The notes under the pieces are model-generated. The model was not told the DNA's origin. It saw nothing but the letters and a program-made list of their open reading frames with translations, and did no database searches. A stretch of 64,000 nt of DNA, taken from Conoideocrella luteorostrata (Eukaryota > Ascomycota > Sordariomycetes > Hypocreales > Clavicipitaceae). Where the stretch lies: the NCBI GenBank assembly GCA_032433595.1, contig JASWJB010000031.1, positions 1 through 64,000 on the forward strand, given 5' to 3'. Below are positions 1 through 10,271 of the stretch, piece by piece. The position numbers and the translations under genes were made by a program. How positions within the stretch are numbered: position 1 is the stretch's first letter; each line of letters opens with the position of its first letter.

Positions 1-97
1 AAAAAAAAAAATTAATTTGAGAAGAAGTTCTTGTCGGAATTGGCTGTCTAAAGAAATGCTAGAATCCACCAAACTTTGCTTCCATTAGTGCAAGATG

Positions 98-2584
98 CTA
101 CAAGTGATTAAAAATACCGTTATTCATATTTCCCCCTTCCCACCATGACAAGTTCCTGCTGCGGTCAATGCTTGGCTGGGCGTCATGATATACCAAGTCC
201 ACCATGTTATCGTATTGAGACGGATCTGCGTATAGCCACGGCGTTGTATTGAATGTCAAGCTATCGACCTGCTCGGCAGAGAGCTCGTTGTAACCATGTC
301 CTCTGGAAGAGCTTGGAGACGAATTGACTGTCCCTTTGTATGAGAGCGTAGGCGCATCTTGGCCTCCATCTGCAGTATTGACGGTGATTTCTGGTGATGT
401 CGCCACAATAATGTCAAGCGTGGTAGTTTCGTCCTCGTCTTCATGCCCCACCGTTAGAGCAAGAGATGCGTCCAGCAGCCCGGTATTGGCAAGCTCTCGA
501 GAATCTGCGGTGCAATTGAACTGCAGGATGTTCCACATTAACGGTACGCTTAGGTATATCCTGGAGGGCATCCAGTCTTCTACGTCGTTTGTTTCAGACC
601 CAGCAGCGATTCGCGTCATCTTGTCCAAGTTGCGGTCCTGACAATCGTTAATTTCACGCTACAGCATCAGTTTAGAGAATACGGTATAACATACCAATGC
701 TCTGCACGCTGGTGAAAAGGGAATGAAGCCCTTAAGGAACTTTCGGCATTTGGCAAAGTCCGCGTTCGACTTGTGCTTGAGCTTCGACGCCGCGGCGCAG
801 CAGTAGTACAGATGAACGGTGGCTGCAATCGCAGCAATGTGTCCGAAGAATGGATCAGTAAGAGACACTTGTTTGTCGAGCACCATTTCGATGAAGCGAA
901 CGATCCATGTAGCGTGAATGAGAGCCAACTCGGAAGATCTTCTCCAAAATGTATTAGGAATCGCCAAGTTTGGGTTGTGTTGTGCACCAACTATGTAGAG
1001 AAATGGATGGTTTAAAACCGTGGGGATGGCGTGATATGTGAACTGTTCCTTCAACCATGTGGCCCAGTAATCTCGGTTGAGCTTCAGATCCTCGATCTTG
1101 CGTTCATAAAATTTGACTGAGTCGTAGCGATGACACATGGGGATTCTGTTCTCAGCTTCCATGAAGTCGGATAGAACCGTGGCGTACATCGAGTCTCTCC
1201 GCCAAGGCTCTCGAAATATTCCTTGAGCACAATCCGACACATATTTCCGAACCCGGCTCCACACCCACCCGAGATGTACGCTTGTGTTCCAAATACCAGG
1301 CTCGCTCGGCACAGTATGGCCAAGATCATCTACTGGCAGTGGTGGAATCTTCTGATCTGCTTCCAAATGACTTCTATGATCTCCGCTAATTGAAGAGCAG
1401 GATTGGCGCCAGATCTCGGTGGGAGCGCTCAGAATACCAGTCTGGCGACCGTGGTATTGATCGAGAACTTGAAGACTCCAAAACACTCTCTTCTTTCTTT
1501 CTGCAATAACATCGTTTATAGCATACCCCGTATCCAAGTCGAGCATTGCCGATCGACAGAGTTGAAGAGCAAGACCAAGATGAAACTGCCCGAGATGCAC
1601 ATTGCCGTCTATAGCTTGGTAAGTCACAGTGACTTCAGCGATATGGAAGAAGGAGGGGGGGGGTGAGGGAGGATAGTTCCATTATATGCTTCTTACCGAT
1701 AAAGGAGGAGTAGGAGAGCAGGCATAGACTCTCGATAGTGGCCAACCCGACCGAACCATTCGCTATACGCGCCATAATCATGCTTCTGGCATTGTCGCCG
1801 TACATCTGTAGCTCTTCGCCCCTCCTTGAGAAGCGTGAGGTGACTGCCAAGATGCTGCATGCAAGCTCGTCAGTCAAGGAGCTGATATCGCTGACCTCTT
1901 CACGTTCGAAGCACCAGATCGGCTGTCGGTGGCAAAACTCAAAATACAGACGGACACCAAGTGCCAAGTCGGACGGCCCAGGGCGAAGAGACGAGATATC
2001 AGGCTCGAACGCTAAAGATGACGGCCGATTGCTGAACGACAATGCGCGGCGATTTTCGTTGGTGGGAGGGGTGGCGGAGAGAGATTTTTCGGAGATGGCA
2101 GCTATTTCGTCCGATGCTTGCTCTTGACGCGACGTTTGGCTCGGCCTTTTGGAACCCGGTCAGAAGGTCTACACATGATATGATGAGGACATCGTCGGTA
2201 CAACCTCCCGGTTAAGAGGAGATCTAATTTCTCCTCCAAGTGCGCCAATCTCTCCTCCTGCCACGGGGTGTTAGATATGCATATACCGTTGGAAGTTGGT
2301 TATGGAGGCGTCAAAACATACCGATCGGCCACTTCGTGCCGCTTTGGCGACCGGAGGATAGGAGCATGGTTGATTCAATCGAACACAGCTTGAACAGGCT
2401 GGTTTCTCAGCGGGACAGCGGGTTTTCTTCCTTCTGTTTATCGCGACAGGTTAGCGTCACCACGGAAGAGTTCTTATCACAGGAAAATCGGGCGACGAGC
2501 GACAAACCTGCAGGTCAGGCAGGCATGGTGTGAACGACGTCGTCCGCGAGCAGCTGTCCCGAAGGTCTCTTCCAGCGGTGTCAT
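98..2584 (-). CDS. Zn2Cys6 transcription factor with fungal_trans domain
   Basis: Predicted nuclear DNA-binding regulator. Proposed exons (minus strand): 2584-2508, 2433-2322, 2257-2202, 2145-1697, 1614-695 and 637-98; all phases agree and give 717 aa. The start is the first ATG ahead of the zinc cluster. The cluster uses C22, C25, C32, C39, C42 and C49 (ACLTCRRKKTRC, then PACSSCVRLNQPC) and is split by an intron after the second cysteine. A short heptad-like segment (RLAHLEEKLDLLL) follows as a probable dimerisation coil. The middle matches the fungal_trans region (LYFEFCHRQPIWCFE; ERKKRVFWSLQVLDQYHGRQ). The C-terminal 180 residues are acidic and Ser/Thr-rich, as in an activation region. The 5' exons are short and were found only by following the zinc-cluster pattern, so the 2201-2146 intron is the least certain. 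Target genes are unknown. Confidence 0.85.
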
Positions 2585-3748
2585 GATGCCAGAGCTGGCT
2601 CCTCGACGACAACGTCCAGCAGCGTTGGAAGCATTCAAAGAGCAACGCGCGAAAGAGGAAACACTTTAGTAGAACCGTGGCGTTGCTTTATCGCCACCCT
2701 TTCAGGAAGGACGCGGATGGTCGCCCTCAGCCAGACTAGGAGTGCGGGGGGAATGATAATGATACGGCGCCAAGTACGCGCAGCAGTGCAGCAGTGCAGC
2801 AGTGCAGCGGTGGGTGCAGTGCGTGCAGTGCGTGCACCAAGCAACCCCGACTGACACGCACGTTGGGCCGATAAAGGAGCCGCCACCTCGTCCCGGCGGC
2901 AACAACTCAACCGGCTTTCCAGTTTGAGAGAAGGCAGGATCCCTGTCACAAGATGCCTTCTCGGCCGTCTAAGCTTTAGTCAAGCCATGTTTAGGAACAG
3001 CTGGGCTACAATAGGTTCTTGATTTCTGACGATGCTTCCTGCAACACTATGAGACGAGGGGGGGTGGGGTCCAGTGGTCGCACCCCTTCTGCCCTTATCA
3101 TCATCACCTGCTCAAGCCATCAGGGAAGGGAGGTCAGCTCTCCGTGGCCGGCCACTGTGCGGGCAGTACGGAAAAGGCATCATATATCAGGTCGTAGCGC
3201 ATGTTGTGCCACGCGTTAGGCAACGACCAGGTCATAGTGACGCATGAATTGGGCGTAAAACAGATGAAGTCGGGCCTCCGGACCCGACTCTCTCTCCCCA
3301 GGGTGAACTCAAGAGTCCGTGTGTGAACGAACTGATAACGGCTGCAGTGAGTGGTTGTGAAAAACCTTAGGGGGGCTTGGGGGCTTAGATTCGCGATAGC
3401 CAAACGAAAAGTGCCAATCAGGCGGGGAAGGAGGGGCAAACATTGATCGGTGTTGGCGTCCGTGCTGCCACGTCCTAATGAATACTGGGTATTTCATCGG
3501 TCCCTGCTCTTTATCATGATAAACAATTGTTGAACATTGATCTGTGGTGCTAGGAGCCACGGAGCATGCACGTTTATCAACTATCCCACATGTTTGCGAC
3601 GCATATGGACGGACCTCATCTCCCGGACCTTATCAGCTTACTGCAATCAGTGTATTGGTTGTCATATTCTCATTAATGTTCCAGTATTAACCTATCCACC
3701 GTCGCAAATGGTAGCAAAACCACCGTGGCCATGATGCGCAAACTAGTG
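2585..3748. other. Intergenic region with GC-rich tandem repeats
   Basis: Lies between the 5' end of the zinc-cluster regulator and the 3' end of the Rieske oxygenase gene. It holds a short tandem repeat (2781-2836) and several small open frames with no recognisable domain. I see no convincing gene. Confidence 0.6.
2781..2836. repeat. Short tandem repeat, CAGCAGTG units then GTGCAGTGC units
   Basis: Four adjacent 8-bp units (three CAGCAGTG, one CAGCGGTG) are followed by two overlapping 9-bp GTGCAGTGC units. It is about 200 bp upstream of the predicted start of the regulator at 2584, so copy-number change could affect its promoter; that effect is inference. Confidence 0.8.
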
Positions 3749-5061
3749 CTACACTTCCATTGCAACCCTGTTCACCTTACAGCAATCAACCGCTGAGCAA
3801 AAGTTAATGTCCTTCTCGGCCGCTACAGCGCTCTTGGGCAGAGTCTGCCGAGCAGGCCAAATCTCCTCACCAATCTCCGTCTCCAGCTCGTGATGTTCAG
3901 TCAATAGCTCCCTGACAAGCTTTTGGAAGTACAGAGGGCCTTTCTCCATCTTGGGATGCATTTCGCCATTAACAAAGACGCCGGTATTGATGTTTCTCTG
4001 TGCATTGGCGCAAAGAACCTTATCCTCAGACATGATCCTCTTGTAAATGTCATTGATGAGCTTGAAATCTTCATCAGTGGCGTTTTTGTTCCTGTACACT
4101 TCATACTTCATGATTGCCTTGCCAGGCGCAAGAGGTACGAATCTCTGCATGAAGAAAAAATGTGGCCTGGAAGAAGCAGTTAGTATTGGTAAAGGAGAGT
4201 CCCTTGAGCTGTGTCATTTACTTACGAGACGTTCATGGAAGCGTTAGGGAAGAAATATGTGCTGGCAACGTTAAGGCCTCGCGCAATCTGTTCCGGCTTG
4301 GGGTTTCCAAAATGTTGAATGTGGCAACCCTTGGTCTCAACATAGTACGAGTTGAGGTCCGCAATCGTGGGAATGTCGGGATGAGTGGTTTTGCAGTGAT
4401 AACACTCGTTGTAGTTGTCTGCCAAGATTTTCCAGTTGTAGTCACCTTCCATTTCCCATGCGTGATCGAAGTTATACTCTTCGAAATTGTAATTCTTGAA
4501 CCTGGGCTGTTCATCCACGCCTTCGAAGTCCTCTTCCCAGGAAACCTCTGGCTTTTCATTCGCATCCATGTTCACCCAAATGAAGCCGTTCTTGTCAATG
4601 TGCACATGGAGGGGGAACAATCCGTTCTTGGACTTGTCAAAGTCTTCCATGTCCTGGTAGCCTGGCGCCTTGGCTAGCTTTCCATTCAGACCATAAGACC
4701 ATCCATGATATTTGCAAGCCAAGACACTGTTGTGACCGGTTTCTTTGGTCACGATGGGGAACGCGCGGTGCCGGCAAACATTGTGGAAGGCGTTGATATT
4801 GTTTTGACGATCCTTGGTGATGATGAATTGAAAACCGGCCACGTCATATCGTAGCCAGTCTCCTTGGTTGGTAAGTCTGGCTTTGTGTGTGGTAAGGAGC
4901 CATTTCTTGGAGAAGATGGCTCTTCTCTCGAGCTCGTAGAGCTCTTGAGATGTGTACCAGGACGCTGGTAAAGCTCGAATGGGGTTCTTCCCCTCCTCTA
5001 ACTCATCCACCGCCGGTGATGCTCCAAAGCCAAAGTAGCCTTTGAGAAATGATGGTGCCAT
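3749..5061 (-). CDS. Rieske non-heme iron oxygenase (choline monooxygenase-like)
   Basis: Two exons, 5061-4226 and 4166-3749 (5' splice site GTAAGT), give 417 aa, typical for alpha subunits of Rieske oxygenases. The Rieske [2Fe-2S] ligands are C96/H98 (NVCRHRAFP) and C116/H119 (CKYHGWSYG). The catalytic mononuclear iron site is visible as DNYNECYHCKTTHPDI, with H222 and H227 as ligands. Such enzymes take electrons from a separate reductase and hydroxylate or N-demethylate substrates such as choline, carnitine-like quaternary amines or aromatics; the substrate cannot be read from sequence. There is no signal peptide, so it is probably cytosolic. No ferredoxin reductase gene is adjacent. Upstream DNA carries a CGG-N10-CCG element and two identical CACGTG-containing 16-mers, suggesting control by a Zn2Cys6 or bHLH factor. 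Confidence 0.9.
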
Positions 5062-5270
5062 ATCAGTTTAAGGTTTTGTTAAGAGACCAGTTTTAAAAAT
5101 AGTATTTGGGAATCAAAATATTACTACTCGATGTAGTTGTGAGAGTAAAGATGAGATGACCAAACTGGCGTGGATTTTAACTACACAACCTAATACTAGC
5201 ATATCTGCCAGCTTGATATAAGTAAGAATGCTCTTTCTACCGCTTCTTAATTTGGAACCTTCTGCTCTAT

Positions 5271-5286
5271 CGGTCGTTCTCGACCG
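5271..5286. promoter_or_regulatory. CGG-N10-CCG inverted element
   Basis: CGGTCGTTCTCGACCG is a perfect 6-bp inverted repeat with a 4-bp loop. It also fits the inverted CGG triplet spacing bound by some Zn2Cys6 dimers. It lies about 210 bp upstream of the Rieske oxygenase start. Binding is inferred, not shown. Confidence 0.5.
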
Positions 5287-5327
5287 TAAGGGAGCCTTTC
5301 GTTCCGAACGGTAATGGCACACCGAAA

Positions 5328-5384
5328 GCGCCCACGTGATCGGTATCCAGCGCCGACGGTATGCCAAGGCGCCCACGTGATCGG
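5328..5384. promoter_or_regulatory. Two identical GCGCCCACGTGATCGG boxes 41 bp apart
   Basis: The same 16-mer occurs at 5328-5343 and 5369-5384. Its core CACGTG is the palindromic E-box recognised by bHLH factors. Exact duplication upstream of the Rieske oxygenase gene suggests a real operator pair. Confidence 0.5.
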
Positions 5385-5828
5385 CTTGTAAGTGCGTTTT
5401 TCTACTATCAGATTAAGGTTCAATTGACGTGGCATGGAGATAACTGCTGTATTGAAGATACCAGGCATGAACTTATCTTGATAATGAGTCGCCAAGGCCA
5501 TGTGTCCAATCTCTTCCATAGTCCGCTGTTGGACGGTGGCGATTACCGGTCGGTGCCACGGGTGCTCTTTGCCGAACCCGACCTATATGAGACGTAAAAC
5601 ATAACGCAAGTATAGGTTCTATAGCATCAGAACCCGGTGTTTTATGAAGTTCTATAGATGTGCTATGTTGTCGGAGCTACGTGGCAGTACAAAGCAATTT
5701 TATACTGCTAAGCTGCGATAGTTATTGTGGCGTACAAGACGTTCTGTTATATTGGGATATTTCTTTCTTCTTCTTGTGTCCTAAGTTCGCTCTACACTCA
5801 AGGTCAGGCAGATCAGATATTAAGAATT

Positions 5829-5857
5829 TCAAGTATTTCAAGTATTTCAAGTATTTC
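5829..5857. repeat. Triplicated AAGTATTTC 9-mer
   Basis: Three head-to-tail copies of a 9-bp AT-rich unit in otherwise gene-free DNA. It is a simple minisatellite with no apparent function. Confidence 0.7.
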
Positions 5858-6559
5858 CTTAGTGTTGTGTGCTGTGTCCGTCTGTCCGCGACGTCCTCAA
5901 CGAGAAGCGGTGGCTCGAGACGCTCTAGCATTTGAAGTCTACTACAAAAGTAGTGCAGCGATGTATGGTGCATGATACGTGGTGAAGAGGCGAATCATAC
6001 CGCGTTCGTACAAAATAGTACCGAAAGTAGCAATAGAATTAACAATGTACCGCCCGGTAAGCACCTGTCATGTCACAAATGGAGAGCCTCCTAGCTTAGG
6101 CCGGTTCCCGGATTTCGACCGTCACCGGGGGAGGGAGTGCGATTTGTTTGATGATACAGGGTTGAACTAATAGATTAACACCTACAGACTAACTTGAAGA
6201 GGCGTATGACCCGTATTGCTGAATAGTCGTTAGCCTAACCCCGATGTTATGAAAATTTGCTCTGAGTCTTCTAGCCAACGCCTGTATTTCGTCTTCGGCT
6301 GAAATGTGCATGTGCATGTGTGTGTGTGATTATGTTAACTGTAAGCGCTTTTGTAAAAATAAGTTCGACAAGCCAAAAAGAATGCTCCAACCAGCCAAGG
6401 CAGGCAAATATTGAGAATAATTTCCGTCAGATGGAATAGTTCTGTAAATCTACATTTCTGAGTAGGACAATCCAAGCAATTAAAAATATTTAACTATTAA
6501 ACTTTATAGGCATAACTAACGAAGAATAAATAAATAAACAGGTATGGAAACGTGATTAA

Positions 6560-7573
6560 CTAACCCACACATAGGGTAGTCTCATACTGGACAGATGGTT
6601 CGCCCCGTAGCCATCGCCACCTATCCGTCGACAACATCAACTCCGCGCAACCACTTGCCGCCCAAGCCCATTTTCGCAAAAAGCCAGGAGTAGCTTCCCA
6701 GCTATCTGGATCATGCGGTTCTCCCCACAGTACCAACCCGTTACGACTATTTGTTAGATCTGATTCATAAGGTCGAGCATGAATCTTATTCCTCAGAAAC
6801 ATTGAGTGGTCCAACAATTGACCTATGACGTCGTCAATGAAATCCGCATGATCAAAATTGTCGTGTTGAAGTATAAGTGCGTCTCTGATGTGTGGGAACG
6901 GGATAAGATCGATCCATGTGGCGTGGGGGACGTTCATCTGCAACTTTGTAGGAGCTAAGCACGGTGGCATAGTTGAGCTTTTCGAGACCATTACAGCTGG
7001 TTCTGGAAATCGCGCCATCAAGTCGATTACCTCGATGTTTCGCGTTTGGGGTGCAAAGTGCAAAGTCGTCTGTGATAGCATTTTCTTGTTTGCAAAAAAA
7101 CCTCGGAAAACATTGTAATGAACCAGATGCAGAAGTTTGTCAGCCAGAAGATCAGTTTCCTGATTTACAGGCGAGTTCATGATAGCTCTAGAACCTCTTT
7201 GCCAAAATACTTGGTGTTGTCGTTCAGCGTTGAGCAAGCAGGATGCTCTGGTCTCACGCCTCACTACCGAACCATGAGTCGTTGGCTCGTCAGTGCTACC
7301 CTGCGTCGAGATTAAAGAGGTATCGCCTCGGCTGAGAAGAGCCTCATCAAGTCGCCAGCGTGCGACGCGGAACTTTCCCTGTCCCTGTCTCAGCTTAGAT
7401 TCACGGTCGCTTGTCAAAGAGGCTTTTCGGTCTCCTATTTGTCCGTTAGATATGAGATACATAGCTGCTTCATATCGAGCTCCACAGGTTACGAAAGACC
7501 TACTGTGAGCTCTCTGATTGAGCCGGTTTTGGATTCTCTTCCGCTGTCGCCGATCGTTGGCGTTTAGATCCAT
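6560..7573 (-). CDS. bZIP transcription factor with DUF3425 domain
   Basis: Start chosen at 7573 (MDLNANDRRQRKRIQN); the open frame extends upstream, but that part is not conserved-looking. Proposed exons 7573-7504 and 7434-6560 give 314 aa. The 69-bp intron (GTAGGT...TCTAAC...ATAG) sits inside the basic region. Splicing restores the bZIP signature N-x7-R as NRLNQRAHR, while the unspliced frame loses the arginine. The C-terminal half matches DUF3425 of fungal bZIP proteins (WIDLIPFPHIRD, GLVLWGEPHDPDSWEATPGF, RKWAWAASGCAELM). The leucine zipper is short and weak. The family has many members and few known targets, often stress or secondary metabolism. The divergent SDR gene shares its 456-bp upstream region and is a candidate target. 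Confidence 0.85.
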   Translation of the reverse strand: MDLNANDRRQRKRIQNRLNQRAHSRSFVTCGARYEAAMYLISNGQIGDRKASLTSDRESKLRQGQGKFRVARWRLDEALLSRGDTSLISTQGSTDEPTTHGSVVRRETRASCLLNAERQHQVFWQRGSRAIMNSPVNQETDLLADKLLHLVHYNVFRGFFANKKMLSQTTLHFAPQTRNIEVIDLMARFPEPAVMVSKSSTMPPCLAPTKLQMNVPHATWIDLIPFPHIRDALILQHDNFDHADFIDDVIGQLLDHSMFLRNKIHARPYESDLTNSRNGLVLWGEPHDPDSWEATPGFLRKWAWAASGCAELMLSTDRWRWLRGEPSVQYETTLCVG

Positions 7574-8029
7574 TTGTGGAGCTCCGCAGATATATGACGC
7601 AAGAAAGGTCAGGTGCAGGCACAGAGAAGCCCTGTTCGATTGCGAAGCGTCAATTTCGACTTGTATCAAACTCCCAAGTACTGAGTATGCGATTATCGAC
7701 GTGTTGAAAGAGGAAATAAAGTCAGCCGCTGCGGATTTTGCATGACGATATTTATCGTGGTAGTAACTCCGCCGGGGCGCTTAACCTAACGTAGTAAAAA
7801 ATGTCAGCCGGGTGAACGTGAACCTGATGCGGAGCAACAACGATGTAGTTTTCCATCCGAATGCACGAGGCGGATATAGACAAAGGTGAACAAAAAATGA
7901 ATACCTGTAATTTAGATCTTCTGGTATATAAGGGAGGGTTATTCCATGGATAGAAAATAAAATTTTGCTATAATCAATTCAATAAGCTATAACTCGTTGA
8001 CACTCCTGTGACACCAATTACACGAAACC
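7574..8029. other. Divergent promoter region (bZIP/SDR)
   Basis: 456 bp between two divergently transcribed genes. A TATA-like TATATAAG is present at 7925-7932. No other clear element was seen. Confidence 0.55.
7925..7932 (+). promoter_or_regulatory. TATA-like element of the SDR gene
   Basis: TATATAAG, about 100 bp upstream of the ATG at 8030, in a plausible position for a fungal TATA box. Confidence 0.5.
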
Positions 8030-9028
8030 ATGCCAGAATATCGCACCGCACACGCCAATCCTCAAGGGCCGGGAGACTCTCGACCAACAGCCTTGCAAGT
8101 TGTCCAAGATAACGACATGGAAGGCAAGTTGGTTGGTAAAAATGTAGTCGTCACGGGAGCATCTTCAGGTCTGGGCGTTGAAACGGCTCGCGCCTTCAAA
8201 GCCACAGGAGCTACTCTCTTTCTGACGGCCCGCAACATTCCAAGAGCTCGTGCCGCACTCGCGGAAATCTGGGACGACAGCACAATGCATCTCATCGAAA
8301 TGGACCAAGCATCACTTCAAAGTGTTCAAAGCGGTGCTGAACAGATTTTGTCCAAAGCAAATGCCGTGCATATTCTTATTGCCAATGCTGGCATTATGGC
8401 CGTGCCCGAGCTGCAACTGACAAAAGATGGCTTCGAGACGCAATTTGCAACAAACTATTTGTCTCACTTTCTGTTATTCAATCTCCTCCGACCAGCGTTA
8501 GTCCAGGCGGCCTCCACAAGCTTTAATCCACGAGTAGTAGTTGTCTCTGCAGCGGCTCATCGCGTCAGCGGCGTCGGCGAGCCTGGCGACTACAACTTCG
8601 AAAAGACCTCGTATGAGCCCTGGGTGGCCTATGCGCGCTCAAAGACAGCTTTCATCTACATGGCAAATGAAATCGACCGCCGTTATGCGCACCTCGGCCT
8701 GCATGCCAACAGTCTTCACCCCGGGATTGTCGGCACTGGCATCGGCAAGTACCTGTCCGCCGAGATGGTGGACGCCATTGCTCATCAGCAAGCTCTGGTC
8801 ATCAAGTCACCCGCTCAAGGCGCGGCAACCACTCTCTGCGCAGCCATTGGCAAAGAGTGGGAGACACGTGGAGGCGTCTATCTGAACGATTGCGCGTCGG
8901 CAGAAGCTGGGGAGCTTGACGGCGATCCAAGCAAAGGGACTTACGTGGGCCATACCTACGATGTAGGCGCTGCTTCGAGGCTCTGGGAGAGCTCGTTGCA
9001 GATGGTGGACAAGTTCTTGGCGAAATGA
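8030..9028 (+). CDS. Short-chain dehydrogenase/reductase (retinol dehydrogenase-like)
   Basis: Single-exon 332-aa NAD(P)-dependent oxidoreductase. The Rossmann motif TGASSGLG lies at about residues 43-50, NAG at about 120, the catalytic serine in VVVSAAAHR and the catalytic YxxxK as YARSK. The nearest general class is the WW-domain oxidoreductase/retinol dehydrogenase-like SDRs, though no WW domain is seen. It has about 35 residues before the cofactor fold; a second Met (MEGKLVGKNVVVTG) could be the true start. No signal peptide or membrane helix is obvious. The substrate is unknown. It shares a promoter region with the bZIP gene and lies 1.2 kb before a P450, so a joint oxidative pathway is possible but not shown. 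Confidence 0.9.
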   Translation: MPEYRTAHANPQGPGDSRPTALQVVQDNDMEGKLVGKNVVVTGASSGLGVETARAFKATGATLFLTARNIPRARAALAEIWDDSTMHLIEMDQASLQSVQSGAEQILSKANAVHILIANAGIMAVPELQLTKDGFETQFATNYLSHFLLFNLLRPALVQAASTSFNPRVVVVSAAAHRVSGVGEPGDYNFEKTSYEPWVAYARSKTAFIYMANEIDRRYAHLGLHANSLHPGIVGTGIGKYLSAEMVDAIAHQQALVIKSPAQGAATTLCAAIGKEWETRGGVYLNDCASAEAGELDGDPSKGTYVGHTYDVGAASRLWESSLQMVDKFLAK

Positions 9029-10271
9029 GTAATATCTCCAAGCTCATTCTTCAGTGCGCGTCTGATAACTAGCTAGCCGGTGCCAATGGCCTGCTGCTGT
9101 AGCCCATTTGCGGACCTGTCGAAAGACGACAGAATATAGCTCATAATTCTTAAGAGTGTCACTTCTGCTCATATAAATATAGTCTTTAGAATTCTAATGT
9201 ATGTGCTCTGCTTTTCCATGTGCTATTGTTATTAAATTAAGTAGCATCGGGTTTGTTTGGGCGGTGCGCCTGTACTGGTGCCGCTGCAACCACTACAACC
9301 ACTACAGTCGGGCCATTGCTACTGACCCTACATCACCTAATAGGCCGCCTGAACGGCCATGGCAGCCTTGTAAGCGGGGCATGTTACCAATGCGTGCAGC
9401 CACTCCCAGTTCATACAACGATGCATTAATACATTAAACCCAGTGCAAGTATATTAAAAGAAATAAATCTCCGAAAAGCTTGATTTTAGTACCAATAGAG
9501 ACATATTTTTCGGAGCATCGTAGGTTTAAGAATGCAGGTATCTGCTACGTTTCTTACGTTTTACGCGCCTTGCATTCGGCGGAATGTGGATACTGGCACA
9601 CCTGCTCAGTGGAAGAATGATACTAAAGGAAGGAGATCTGGCAACTCTCTGACTACAGAGTGGAAATACGACGGAGTACACGTAGCTCAATTTGAGATCC
9701 AGTGACGATGCCTTCGCACCGACGGTATGACATGCATCCTCGTTGGGCCTTCCACGGGCGAGGGGTAAATCTGCATATGTGCAGATCTTGACCAACAGCA
9801 TGTGAAAGCACGCAGCAATGTCAATGCTGCCTGGATGCTGCCTGGATGGCAGACCGGCGATGCAAGGATCCATTTTTTGGCATCCGCTCCCGCTCATGTC
9901 CCAGACCTGAATCACCTCACTAGTTGCCCCGTTCCCCGGAAATGGTGCATAAAGATCATGGCTTAAAGTTAGTTAGCGTCATGTGAGAAACAAACAGGGC
10001 TCAAACCAGAGTCCCCGTACCCGGTTCTTGGATCCCCGCGCTCTGATACCCGCTTGTGCTGTCATGCATCGATCCATCAATTAGCCTTCGGCTACATCTG
10101 TCCACCCATTCGAGCCGGAATGCCACCATCTACCGACTGTCCGCTCCCCGCAACGCTACATGATTAGTTAAATAACGAAACACTCCAAGGCTGTCACTAT
10201 TAATATATTTTATCATATGTCCATGTGCCACTATTTCCAAGCCCGCCGATACAACACAGAGGGTTATAGCA
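9029..10271. other. Intergenic region between SDR and P450
   Basis: It holds short imperfect direct repeats (ACCACTACA twice near 9290; GCTGCCTGGAT twice near 9825). A 129-codon open frame on the minus strand (9526-9915) has no recognisable domain. No gene called. Confidence 0.5.

Larger units (their letters stand above)
5062..6559. other. Intergenic region: Rieske gene promoter, then AT-rich DNA
   Basis: The first 350 bp carry inverted and direct regulatory-looking motifs. The rest is AT-rich with a triplicated 9-mer at 5829-5857 and a TG-rich tract near 6307-6330. Small open frames here have no recognisable homology. Confidence 0.6.

Noticed and set aside
9526..9915. 129-codon minus-strand open frame between the SDR and the P450
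   Set aside because: No domain, composition like non-coding DNA, repeat-containing, and no splice partners.
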